A stretch of DNA of 64,000 bases from an uncultured Verrucomicrobiota bacterium (GTDB lineage: Bacteria > Verrucomicrobiota > Kiritimatiellia > CAIVKH01), in contig CALMUP010000013.1 of assembly GCA_937872895.1 (NCBI GenBank), positions 1 to 64,000 of the forward strand, read 5' to 3'. How positions within the stretch are numbered: position 1 is the stretch's first letter; the number at the start of each line of letters is the position of its first letter. The notes beneath the pieces are model-generated. The model did no database searches and was not told the DNA's origin. It saw nothing but the letters and a program-made list of their open reading frames with translations. The position numbers and the translations under genes are program-made. Positions 17,584-25,779 of the stretch are shown here, one piece after another.

Positions 17584-18434
17584 ACGATCCGGACATCGCG
17601 AACGACTACCAGGAACGGGATGTAAAAGCGGCCTACTCCGTGCTGATCGAGCTTGGGCAGGTGCTCGGCGCATGGCGGGATAAATTTGTGGTAGTGGGTG
17701 GTGCGGTCCCGAGGCTCTTGTTCGGCGATGCCCACCCGCAACATATCGGTACGCTGGACATTGACCTCGACCTAAACCCGGAAGCGCTGGCCGATGGCGA
17801 ATATGCGACTCTGGTCGAGGCGCTGGAGAAAAAAGGGTACGAGCGCGGCGTGGATGGATTGAAACCGTTTCAACTGCGTCGATGGGTGACGATGGAACCA
17901 GGAGCGCCGGTGGGCGTGCTGGTGGATTTACTTATGCCGCGCGGCGTAAAGGGAGATGGAAACAGGGAGAAGCTGATCGATGGTTTGCGCGTTCAAGGTG
18001 CTGATGGCGGAGGGATCGCGTTAACCCAGAACAGGTTGAGGACCTTCGAGGGCCGTATGCCCGACGGCAGGACCAACAAAGTAGCGTTGCTGGTGGCAAC
18101 CATACCGGCATTGCTCGTGATGAAAGGGTATGCGCTCGTGGGTCGCGACAAGAAGAAAGACGCCTACGACATTTACTACTCGACCCGCAACTATGCCGGT
18201 GGTCCAACGGCACTGGCCGCAGCGTGTCTCGTGTTGATGGAGGATGCCATTGCCCGCAAAGGATACGAATCGATCGCAGGCAAGTTCCGCCACCCCGATG
18301 ATTTTGGCCCAGCAACCGTTCGGAAGTTTCTTGAGGAATCGTCGGCGCTTGGTGACATGACGCCCGAACAAATTCAGACGGACGCTTTCATGCAAGTGAC
18401 CGCGTGGCTACGGGGCATCGGGCTTCACGAATAA
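17580..18434 (+). CDS. AbiEii-family nucleotidyltransferase toxin
   Basis: This encodes a protein of 284 residues from the GTG at 17580, which overlaps the antitoxin stop by 4 bases; an in-frame GTG at 17562 is an alternative. The N-terminal part has the nucleotidyltransferase signature VVVGGAVPRLLF followed by GTLDIDLDL, the GG and DxD elements that bind nucleotide and metal. Later segments (VLLVATIPALLVMKGYAL, then DKKKDAYDIYY) match the AbiEii/AbiGii toxin family. Family toxins act by nucleotide transfer and stall growth, aborting phage infection. All key acidic residues appear present, so it may be active. An hsdR remnant follows directly. Confidence 0.75.
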   Translation: MNDPDIANDYQERDVKAAYSVLIELGQVLGAWRDKFVVVGGAVPRLLFGDAHPQHIGTLDIDLDLNPEALADGEYATLVEALEKKGYERGVDGLKPFQLRRWVTMEPGAPVGVLVDLLMPRGVKGDGNREKLIDGLRVQGADGGGIALTQNRLRTFEGRMPDGRTNKVALLVATIPALLVMKGYALVGRDKKKDAYDIYYSTRNYAGGPTALAAACLVLMEDAIARKGYESIAGKFRHPDDFGPATVRKFLEESSALGDMTPEQIQTDAFMQVTAWLRGIGLHE

Positions 18435-18442
18435 CCAAGATC

Positions 18443-18613
18443 ATGTCTCTCGATTATACGGAAGACCAACGAGTCGAACAACCCGCCGTCGGGTTGTTCA
18501 CAGAACGTGGCAGGGAAGTGGTCGCGGCGGTGTTTCTGGGAAGAACGGATGCCACGAGCGAATCGCGTCTGGGTGGCGGGTGCGGCGTATCATCGGCCCC
18601 CCCGGTGTCATGA
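18443..18613 (+). pseudogene. hsdR 5' remnant
   Basis: The frame from ATG 18443 reads MSLDYTEDQRVEQPAVGLFT and then ERGREVVAAVFLGRTDA, which matches the N-terminus of type I restriction endonuclease subunits (YTEDxxVEQPAIxLFxELGW). After about 45 residues the similarity ends and a stop closes the frame at 18611-18613. It lies 8 bases after the toxin stop, so the toxin-antitoxin pair probably once sat inside a restriction-modification operon. Assignment is by motif only. Confidence 0.6.
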
Positions 18614-18743
18614 TCGGGCGTTGCTGCTGGGGGCGCCCGCAACCAACCGCCCCCGCCCCATCAACCCCAAAAAGAATAAATAGTGAGGACTGACCCCTTT
18701 CGGGGGGGGATTTGGCTTTCCGTGTCGGGCCGGGTGCATCAGG

Positions 18744-19016
18744 ATGTCTGGCATGAACACGTTGCGACGTACCTCTGCGCCGAAACCGATTTCGCGGCAG
18801 GAGGTCGAGGCGCGCCAACGCGCCCGCGAGGCCCGGCTCGCGCAACAGATGACGTTTCCCTGGGTCCGCATCCTGCTGGGCACCGGTACGGCCGTCGTGG
18901 TGGTCTGGTTGATCGGCGGCGGTCTCCTCTCCCTGTTCATCGCCGCCACCATCGCCGGCGTGCTCACCAAAGGCCGCAGTGTTCCGGGATTCTTCAGCCG
19001 CCCGCCGCGTTTCTGA
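18744..19016 (+). CDS. Small membrane protein
   Basis: This encodes a protein of 90 residues (or 87 from the second ATG at 18753). A basic and helical N-terminus (RQEVEARQRAREARLAQQMT) is followed by one or two hydrophobic segments (ILLGTGTAVVVVWLIGGGLL, then SLFIAATIAGVL). Codon composition resembles neighbouring genes. It faces the 19116-21443 kinase gene convergently. No family is recognised. Just upstream (18681-18697), a TAGTGA...CTGACCCC stretch resembles the right end of the RAYT element at 38285-38311. Confidence 0.5.
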   Translation: MSGMNTLRRTSAPKPISRQEVEARQRAREARLAQQMTFPWVRILLGTGTAVVVVWLIGGGLLSLFIAATIAGVLTKGRSVPGFFSRPPRF

Positions 19017-19115
19017 CGCACCCGCCCGACCCCGCGCCGTTCCGTCATCCAATTCTGTCCAAGGATTGGAAGATCCCCCGCACCCGCGTTCCAATGCCTG
19101 GAACCAGCGCCGCAG

Positions 19116-21443
19116 CTACAAACCCGGTTCGGTGGCGGGCGGCAGGGTGACGCGGAATACCGTGTTGGTGGTGCCGGGAGGCGAGGCGGGAAAGTCGAGG
19201 GTGGCGGGTTGGTGGCCATCCGCCACGACGGAGAGGGTGTAGGCGGTGAAGGGGTCGAGGGTGAAGGGTTCGCCGGAGCGGCCGAGTTGCTGGTCCCGTA
19301 CGCCGAGCAGTTTCTTGAGGCCGCTGCCCGCCGCGCGCACGCGGAAGATGGTGGCCGGTGGTTGGCTGTCGATGATAACCGTGACCGGCAGGGGTTTGAC
19401 GCGGACGGTGACGGTGCGGTCCTCGCGGTCGCGCAGCGTGATTGGTTGGGGCTGGGTGGTGGTGTACCCGGGAACCTCGAGGGCGAGGGGAATGGGGGCG
19501 CCAAGGTCGCGCAGCTCCCCGGACCATGGCAGCTCGATCTCCTGCGGGGCGCGTGAACCGATGGTGATGCGGGCGCGGGTCGGGGCGGCATCGGCCGGCA
19601 CCGCGACGTCGCCGCTCACGCTGACCGCGACGCGCAGGGTGGCGGCCTGCTGTTCAAGCGCGGGCGCGTCCAGGACAAGGGCGCTTTCCGGGCCGATGTC
19701 GATCGCGAGCGGGGTGGAACGGTAGCCGGGGCGGCGCAGCTCGAGTTCGTGCGGGCCGGCGGCGAGCTCGGCGATGCGTTCGCCGGCGCGACCGAGCAAC
19801 CGGTTCTTCTCCCAGATTTCAAGATCGTCCGGCCCGTTGAGAAGCAGCGAGCCCGGCCGGGGCTGGAGGGTGGCGACGAGGGTGACCGGTTCATTCTCAC
19901 GGATGTCGGCGGTGAACGTGAAGGGCTGGTGATGGGCGCGGGTGACGTCGATCTGGTAGCGGTCGATGGGCAACCGGTAAACGAGATCGAGCCCTTGCCG
20001 CTGGGGCGGAGCCGGTGTGAACGGCAGGCCGGAAACCGGACGGATGGTGATCTGGTCGCTCTCCGGCTGACGGGTGTGGAGGTAGCCGAACGCCTCGATC
20101 ATCGCGACCGTCCAACTCGACGCGCTTTCGGGACCGACCGGGACCTCCTGCACGATCGTGCGGTAGCCGGGGTGGGTGAGCTGGAAGGTGTAGCGGTCGG
20201 GCTTGAGCCGGATCTTCATGCCCTTGGTGCGGCCGATCACCGCTTCGGCGATGACGTCCTTGCCGCGCGAGATGCGCAGGACGGCGCCGGTGGGTTCGAC
20301 GTTGAGTTCGAGCGGGGCGAGTTGCTTGTCGCCGAGGGCGGAAGCGAGCGGGAGGATCTCGTCGTGGTCGGGCGCGGCGGGCGGGGCGGCGCGCGATCCG
20401 AGCAAGTAGATGCCGGCGGCGGCGAGGACGAGCACGGCCGCGATGGCGATGCGCTGGACCAGCGGGCGCTGGTGGGCCGGGGCGGCGAGGGCGAGCAGGT
20501 CGGCGCGCATCTGCGCCGCGCTCTGGTAGCGCTTGTCGATCTCGCGCTGGAGGCATTTGGCGATGATCGGGTCCCAGCGTTTGCGGAAGCCGAGTTTCGA
20601 CGGCGGATCGTAGGCGCCTTCGGGGCGGTGGCCGGTCAGCATGCGGTAGAGGATCAGGCCGAGGGCGTAGAGGTCGCTGCGGGCATCGACGGCCGCGCCG
20701 GTCTTCTGCTCCGGGCTCATGTAGTCGTAGGTGCCGAGCAGCGGGGCCGAGCTGCCGGGTGTCGAGTTGACCATCGTCGCCATGTCCTCGGACTTGGCCG
20801 GGCGGACCTGCATCGCGGTCAGGGTGGTCGAGCGGTCGATGACCGCGCGGATGTAGTCGGTGCCGACGATCTTGGCCAGGCCGAAATCGGCGATCTTGAT
20901 GCGGCGGTCGTCGGTGCCGGCGAGGACCGAGCGGCCGCCGCCCATGCTGGAGGTGTGGCCGGCCTTCTGGATCAGAATGTTGCCGGGCTTGAGGTCGCGG
21001 TGGATGATCGCGCCCTGCGGGAAGGTGTGGGCGTATTCGAGCGCGTCGCACAACTGCACCGCCATGTTCAGCACGGCCTGTTCGGGCAGCTTGTTGCCCC
21101 AGGCGAGTTCGTCCTCGAGGGTGCGTGGCGATCCGTCGGGACCTTCGACGTAGTCCATGACGAGGAAGTGGCGGCCGTGGTCCTCGCCGAAGTTGTGCAC
21201 GCGGACGATGCCGGGGTGCTCGAGGTCGGCCATGACGCGGGCCTCGATGCGGAAGCGGTCGATGAAGGCGACATCGGCGGACACGTCGGGCGGGAGGATC
21301 TTCAGCGCATAGCGTTTGCGCAGGTGCGCGTGTTCGACGAGGTACACTTCGCCCATGCCGCCGGCGCCGAGCGGGCGGATGACCCGGTACGAGCCGATGG
21401 TGTCTTCGGGCTGGAGCATGAACGAGGTGCCGGCGGGTTTCAT
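19116..21443 (-). CDS. Membrane Ser/Thr protein kinase with PEGA-type extracellular repeats
   Basis: This encodes a protein of 775 residues. The kinase domain at about residues 17-300 has the glycine loop LGAGGMGEVYLVEH, catalytic Lys in RYALKIL, HRDLKPGNIL and IADFGLA, with GTYDYMSPEQ after the activation loop. One membrane helix (IAIAAVLVLAAAGIYLLG) follows at about residue 330, and the remaining 430 residues are tandem PEGA-like beta domains that probably bind cell-envelope ligands outside the membrane. About 50 residues, rich in Ser and Thr, separate DFG from GTYDY, longer than usual. The start overlaps the stop of the upstream cyclase gene (ATGA), so both are co-translated. The alternative 1019-residue frame is an artefact running through that gene. 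Confidence 0.88.
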   Translation of the reverse strand: MKPAGTSFMLQPEDTIGSYRVIRPLGAGGMGEVYLVEHAHLRKRYALKILPPDVSADVAFIDRFRIEARVMADLEHPGIVRVHNFGEDHGRHFLVMDYVEGPDGSPRTLEDELAWGNKLPEQAVLNMAVQLCDALEYAHTFPQGAIIHRDLKPGNILIQKAGHTSSMGGGRSVLAGTDDRRIKIADFGLAKIVGTDYIRAVIDRSTTLTAMQVRPAKSEDMATMVNSTPGSSAPLLGTYDYMSPEQKTGAAVDARSDLYALGLILYRMLTGHRPEGAYDPPSKLGFRKRWDPIIAKCLQREIDKRYQSAAQMRADLLALAAPAHQRPLVQRIAIAAVLVLAAAGIYLLGSRAAPPAAPDHDEILPLASALGDKQLAPLELNVEPTGAVLRISRGKDVIAEAVIGRTKGMKIRLKPDRYTFQLTHPGYRTIVQEVPVGPESASSWTVAMIEAFGYLHTRQPESDQITIRPVSGLPFTPAPPQRQGLDLVYRLPIDRYQIDVTRAHHQPFTFTADIRENEPVTLVATLQPRPGSLLLNGPDDLEIWEKNRLLGRAGERIAELAAGPHELELRRPGYRSTPLAIDIGPESALVLDAPALEQQAATLRVAVSVSGDVAVPADAAPTRARITIGSRAPQEIELPWSGELRDLGAPIPLALEVPGYTTTQPQPITLRDREDRTVTVRVKPLPVTVIIDSQPPATIFRVRAAGSGLKKLLGVRDQQLGRSGEPFTLDPFTAYTLSVVADGHQPATLDFPASPPGTTNTVFRVTLPPATEPGL

Positions 21444-22354
21444 AGGTGTTGGATGTCCTTGCGGAGGGAGAGGCGCAGGGTGAGCGGGGATTCGGCGTCC
21501 ACCGGGCGGCCGAGCGACACCAGGCCGCTGGAGCCGAGCAGGGCCTCGTCGCGGCGGACGGTGTGGTCGCCCGACTCCTCGAGGCGGACGAAGGTGCCGT
21601 TGGTGCTGGCGTCGCGCAGCACGAAGCGGTTCTTCACCACCTCGATGCGGGCGTGGAGGCGCGAGACCTTCGTGTCGTCGACGACGACATCGCACTGCGA
21701 GCTGCGGCCGAGGGTCAGGCTCGGTTTGTCCACCGTGACCGTCCAGGTCGTGCCGCCGTAGGCGACGTCCAGCGCCCAGCGGTCGCCGCTCGGCGGGGCC
21801 GATCCCTTCCACGTCGTGGCGAGGGTGGCTTCGACGGTGTTCCAGACGATCTCGTACAGTTCGAACGTGCCGGCCTGGCCCTTCACCGTGGTCTGGTCGA
21901 CGAAGCGGGCGAGCGGGCGCAGGGTCGGTTCGAGGCGCTCCACGGTCTGGCGTGTGGTCATGATCTGGTGGGCCTTGGAGAAGGCGGCCATGCGCGCGGC
22001 CATGTTCACCGCATCGCCGAACACGTCGCCGTTCTCGCGCACCACGCCGCCCTCGTGCAGGCCCACGCGCAGCTTCAGGCTCGCGTGCAGTTCGCCACCC
22101 TGCGTCCGTTGCTGCAGGGTGTTCTGCATCGTCACGGCGGCGGTCACCGCTTCGGAGCTGCTCGGGAAGATGCACATGATCTCGTCGCCGATGGTCTTGA
22201 TCACCAAGCCGTTGTGGGTGGCGACAATCTCGGACATCAGGGACAGGCAGGAGGCGACGATGCGCCGGGCTTCCGCATCCCCGTAGGTCGCGTACATCTT
22301 CGAGCTGTCCACCACGTCGGCGAACACGATGGTTACTGGGTCGGTGGTTTCCAT
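21440..22354 (-). CDS. Class III adenylate cyclase fused to an FHA domain
   Basis: This encodes a protein of 304 residues. The N-terminal class III cyclase domain (about 1-175) keeps its key residues: metal-binding Asp in IVFADVVDSS and in IKTIGDEIM (with the Lys that favours adenine), and the Asn/Arg pair in GDAVNMAARM. This suggests active ATP cyclisation to cAMP. The C-terminal FHA domain (about 205-285) has LGRSSQCDVVVDD, SRLHARI and TNGTFV, the phosphothreonine-binding set. The FHA domain probably docks onto the phosphorylated kinase encoded just downstream, tying kinase signalling to cAMP; this link is inference from the gene overlap. Confidence 0.87.
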   Translation of the reverse strand: METTDPVTIVFADVVDSSKMYATYGDAEARRIVASCLSLMSEIVATHNGLVIKTIGDEIMCIFPSSSEAVTAAVTMQNTLQQRTQGGELHASLKLRVGLHEGGVVRENGDVFGDAVNMAARMAAFSKAHQIMTTRQTVERLEPTLRPLARFVDQTTVKGQAGTFELYEIVWNTVEATLATTWKGSAPPSGDRWALDVAYGGTTWTVTVDKPSLTLGRSSQCDVVVDDTKVSRLHARIEVVKNRFVLRDASTNGTFVRLEESGDHTVRRDEALLGSSGLVSLGRPVDAESPLTLRLSLRKDIQHL

Positions 22355-22522
22355 GGCATGCGGCTGCGGGGGCGGTAGGGAGGCACAGCGGTGCAGTGGC
22401 AGATGCTTGTAGTGACCCCCGTCATGGTTTGGATGATAAAACCCTCATCGCGCAAGATCAAGGCAGGGTTCACCCACGACCGGTGCGAACATGGATGGAT
22501 CGTCCTGTTTCGTCCTGCCGGA

Positions 22523-23296
22523 TCAGGCGAGGCGGCGGCGTGGCGGGACGGTGCGGCGGGCGGCGGTGTCGGGGGTTCCGCGGCCGAACCGCACGTCCGG
22601 GCGGTAGAGTACGCGCACGAGCAGGTCGCCGCGGCCGCCACGTGCGGTGGGCAGGCCGTGGCCGCGCAGGCGGAGGATCTCGCCGCGTTTGACCTTGGCC
22701 GGGATGGTCGCGGTGAGGGTGGTGCCGTCGGGGCCGCGCAGGGTTTCGGTGCCGCCGGACTCGGCGCGGCGCGCGGTGATGGTCAGGTCGTAGCGGAGGT
22801 CGCGGCCTTTCGGTTTGAAGAACCGGTCGGGGCGCGCCTTCACGCGGACCTCGAGCACGCCGTGCGCGAAGGGGGCTCTGCGTTTGATCCTGAACCGCGT
22901 GCCCGGCGCGGTCCCGGGCGGGACCTCCAGGGGGTAGGTTTCGTAGCCGTCGGGGTGCCCGGGATCGCGCACCTCGACGGTCAGGATTGTGCCCCGGAAA
23001 AAGTCGGCCAGGGCGAGCAGGATCTCCTGCTTGATCGGCGGTGCGGGGGTGCGGGCGGAGGTCGTCGCGTCGTCGGCCTCCCGCGCCGCGTCATACTCCG
23101 CGCGGCGCGCCGGATCGCCCAGCACCCGGTACGCCTCGTTGATCGCCTGGGTCCGGGCCATCGCCTGCGCCGTCGCGCCGTTGACGTCGGGATGGTGCGC
23201 CTTCGACAGGATACGGAAGGCCGATTTGATCTCGGCGGGAGAACAGGCGCGGTGAAGTCCGAGCGTGGCGTAGTGGTCGGGACGGGATTGTTCCAT
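22523..23296 (-). CDS. J-domain co-chaperone, CbpA-like
   Basis: This encodes a protein of 257 residues. The N-terminal J domain (residues about 7-70) has the HPD motif within SKAHHPDVNG, which activates DnaK-type chaperones. The C-terminal half (about 100-235) corresponds to DnaJ substrate-binding beta domains: TVEVRDPG, LEVPPGTAPGTRFRIK, and then LRLRGHGLP and GDLLVRVLYRP. There is no Cys-rich zinc centre and no clear Gly/Phe linker, so it is not DnaJ itself. It lies upstream of the cyclase and kinase genes on the same strand but separated by 168 bases, so co-transcription is uncertain. Confidence 0.8.
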   Translation of the reverse strand: MEQSRPDHYATLGLHRACSPAEIKSAFRILSKAHHPDVNGATAQAMARTQAINEAYRVLGDPARRAEYDAAREADDATTSARTPAPPIKQEILLALADFFRGTILTVEVRDPGHPDGYETYPLEVPPGTAPGTRFRIKRRAPFAHGVLEVRVKARPDRFFKPKGRDLRYDLTITARRAESGGTETLRGPDGTTLTATIPAKVKRGEILRLRGHGLPTARGGRGDLLVRVLYRPDVRFGRGTPDTAARRTVPPRRRLA

Positions 23297-23464
23297 GGAA
23301 TCCTTTAACGCATCCGCCTTCGTTCAGCGATACCGAACTTCGGCGTACCGGAAACCGCACCGCGCGCAAAGGGTCGCAGATGAAAATTCCTATTTTCAGG
23401 AAATGCCGCGAAGCGAGGTGCCGGCATGGTTGATCATCGCGCGTCTGCGCCTTTGCGCGAACCA

Positions 23465-24157
23465 TCACCCGTAGGCGGGATCGGTCAGGCCCAGTTCGGC
23501 GAAGCCCTTGTTCCGCAGCAGGCAGGCGTCACACTGGCCGCACGGCCGGCCATCGCGTTGCGGATCGTAGCAACTGATGGTGAGCTTGTAGTCCACGCCG
23601 AGGTCGAGTCCGGTCCTGATGATCTGCGCCTTGGTCATGTCGATCAACGGAGTGTGGATGGTGATGCGGGTCGTGCCCTCGACGCCGGCGCGGGTGGCGA
23701 GGTTGGCCATGGCTTCGTAGGCGGCGATGAAGGCCGGGCGGCAGTCGGGATAGCCGCTGTAATCGAGCGCATTCACGCCGATGAACAGGTCGGCGGCCTC
23801 GATGACCTCGGCCCAGGCCAGCGCAAAGGACAGGAAGATCGTGTTGCGGGCGGGGACGTAGGTGATCGGGATCCCGTGGTTCATGTCGTCGAGCGAACGG
23901 GCCTTCGGGACATCGATGTCCGAGGTCAACGCCGACCCCCCGAAGATGCGCAAATCGATCTCGGCGATCTTGTGTTCAACCACCCCCATGCGGCGGGCTT
24001 GCCGTTCCGCGCAGGTGAGCTCCAGTGCATGGCGCTGCCCGTAACGGAACGAGAGGGCATAACAGTCGAACCCCTGGCTCTTGGCCACGGCCAGGGCGGT
24101 GGCCGAGTCGAGCCCCCCGCTGAGAAGAACAACGGCTTTTTTCGATGGTTGCGTCAT
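23465..24157 (-). CDS. queC: 7-cyano-7-deazaguanine synthase
   Basis: This encodes a protein of 230 residues, the normal length of QueC. It converts 7-carboxy-7-deazaguanine to preQ0 with ammonia and ATP in queuosine synthesis. The PP-loop is [18 protein letters not shown] near residue 10, and the zinc site is formed by Cys residues in ISCYDP and CGQCDAC near the C-terminus. [11 protein letters not shown] and [11 protein letters not shown] are typical. queE lies close by (24856-25638), also leftward. It is distinct from the QueC-like qatC at 6226, which has an additional large N-terminal domain. Confidence 0.93.
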   Translation of the reverse strand: MTQPSKKAVVLLSGGLDSATALAVAKSQGFDCYALSFRYGQRHALELTCAERQARRMGVVEHKIAEIDLRIFGGSALTSDIDVPKARSLDDMNHGIPITYVPARNTIFLSFALAWAEVIEAADLFIGVNALDYSGYPDCRPAFIAAYEAMANLATRAGVEGTTRITIHTPLIDMTKAQIIRTGLDLGVDYKLTISCYDPQRDGRPCGQCDACLLRNKGFAELGLTDPAYG

Positions 24158-24311
24158 GCCATCACCTTAAACCAGGACCGGGCGGGGATAAACAGGGATT
24201 TTCCGTCGCCGCCGCCCGGATTAGATTTGCATGTGCCTCCACACCACCCTTGCTCCGGCGTCGGCTCTCGGCTACCAATACCCCATCAACCAACCAACGG
24301 GGGGCGTTTGC

Positions 24312-24827
24312 ATGAAGCACGTGGGCGTTTGGGTCGTGGCGATCAACATGCTTGGCGCGGTTTTCGCAACCGCTCAACCCGGCACGGTAACCATCAAGGC
24401 GGAAAAACACGTTGTCGGCTCCCGCGACGGAGCCAACATCACCCCGGGCAAGAACATCGACACAAAGGCGCGCGACCTCTACTACACCTTCGATGTGCGC
24501 AGCATGGCCCCCCAGCCGGCCGACCTCTCGGTGGAATGGGTGATCCTCGTCGAGACCATGAAGGGCCGGCTCCGCACCGTGTCGGACGGCCGCGAAACCG
24601 TGGCCCTCAAACCCGGCGAAACCGCGACGGTGGAAACCCCGCTGTTCACGCTGCGTGAGGAATCCGGGCCGAAAGGCAAAACCGCCAAGGGCGAGATTGA
24701 AGGCATCGGGGTGCGCGTGACCGACGCCAGCGGCGTGCTGATCGGCTCCCTGTACGACCCGGCGACCAACCGCCGGCAGATCGAGGAAGCCTTCAACGGC
24801 AACGTGCCCCAGCGGAAGAACAAGTAG
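24312..24827 (+). CDS. Small secreted protein between queC and queE
   Basis: This encodes a 171-residue protein with a signal peptide (MKHVGVWVVAINMLGAVFAT, cleavage near TAQ). The start at 24312 is preferred; the 27-codon extension upstream lacks a signal and ribosome site. The mature part looks like a beta-sandwich with alternating hydrophobic strands (LYYTFDVRSM, DLSVEWVILVE, IGVRVTDASGVLIGSLYDPA). No enzymatic motif is visible. It is oppositely oriented to both queuosine genes, so a functional link to them is unlikely. Confidence 0.6.
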   Translation: MKHVGVWVVAINMLGAVFATAQPGTVTIKAEKHVVGSRDGANITPGKNIDTKARDLYYTFDVRSMAPQPADLSVEWVILVETMKGRLRTVSDGRETVALKPGETATVETPLFTLREESGPKGKTAKGEIEGIGVRVTDASGVLIGSLYDPATNRRQIEEAFNGNVPQRKNK

Positions 24828-24855
24828 GCCGGTCCGCGCGCGGTTGATCCGGGCG

Positions 24856-25638
24856 CTACAGCGCACCCATCATCTTGTGGCATTGCGGGATCACCCGCAC
24901 GTCGTGCAGGTGGTTCCCGGCGTGTTCCTGCCAGCGCATCAATTGGTCGGTGCCTGGCGTGTTCCGCGCCTCGCCGAACGGCGTCATCGGCTGGATCACA
25001 AACGGGGTTTCCGGGGCGAGGTCGGCCACCACCTTGACCGCGGCGGCGAGATCCTCGTCGGTGGTTTCCGCGCTGACAATGACCTTGGCATAGGTCGCCA
25101 CACCCTGCCCGATGCAGCGGCCGAGGAACTGCCGGTGGCTGCCCCAGGCCGCTTCGTTCCGGGTGACGCTGGGCAGCTTGATGTCCATCGCGCAGATGTC
25201 CAGCCACGGCAGGATCTTCTCCAGCTCGTGGTACAGGTCGCCGGCCGTTTCCAGGTAGCTCGTGAATCCGGTCTCGCGCAGGCGCGGCAGCAGCGTGCGC
25301 AGGAAGTCCGCGTGCAGCAACGGCTCGCCGCCGGTGAAGGCGATGGAGTGGTGTTTGCCGCGCGGGGAATCGAAGCGGAGGAACTGCTCCATCAGGTGGT
25401 CGGCATCCACCGGGTTCGGCACGGCGACGAGGTCGCGGCCGCCCGGCGTCTGTTCCAGTTGGTAGCTCGGCGGCTTGAATCCCGCCGGTTGCCATGCCGT
25501 CACCGTCTCCGGCGAGTCGCAGAAGACACATCGACGGTGGCACCCGTAGAAGCGGACGAAGATCTGGCGCACCCCGACGTAGGGGCCTTCGCCCTGGATC
25601 GAGGAGAACAGTTCGGTGAGATGGACTTGCCGCGTCAT
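24856..25638 (-). CDS. queE: 7-carboxy-7-deazaguanine synthase (radical SAM)
   Basis: This encodes a 260-residue radical SAM enzyme that contracts 6-carboxytetrahydropterin to 7-carboxy-7-deazaguanine, the step before QueC. The N-terminal LTELFSSIQGEGPYVG is the QueE signature. The cluster-binding motif is CHRRCVFC (Cx3Cx2C), and AFTGGEPLL is the SAM-binding GGEP. The C-terminal VIPQCHKMMGAL is also typical. The ATG at 25638 gives MTRQVHLTELF; an upstream in-frame start adds 12 residues without support. Together with queC, it provides two steps of the queuosine pathway. Confidence 0.9.
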   Translation of the reverse strand: MTRQVHLTELFSSIQGEGPYVGVRQIFVRFYGCHRRCVFCDSPETVTAWQPAGFKPPSYQLEQTPGGRDLVAVPNPVDADHLMEQFLRFDSPRGKHHSIAFTGGEPLLHADFLRTLLPRLRETGFTSYLETAGDLYHELEKILPWLDICAMDIKLPSVTRNEAAWGSHRQFLGRCIGQGVATYAKVIVSAETTDEDLAAAVKVVADLAPETPFVIQPMTPFGEARNTPGTDQLMRWQEHAGNHLHDVRVIPQCHKMMGAL

Positions 25639-25779
25639 GCCGGCCACTGTCAACCGGGCCCGGGGAACTTTCAACTTCCAAATCCGGAGCGCGGCCTCCG
25701 CTTCCGTGCCGGGTAATCGCGCAGGCGCCGACTAATTGGCGTGATCTGTCCGCCGACCTTGCTACGATTCCGGGCTGCC

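Noticed and set aside
19116-22175. A single 1019-residue frame covering kinase and cyclase genes
   Set aside because: The first 245 residues are the cyclase gene read in a shifted frame; the true kinase start is the ATG at 21443, which overlaps the cyclase stop.
24158-24311. A preQ1 riboswitch upstream of queC
   Set aside because: I looked on the minus strand for the conserved pairing elements and found none. Sequence there is GC-rich without the A-rich tail.
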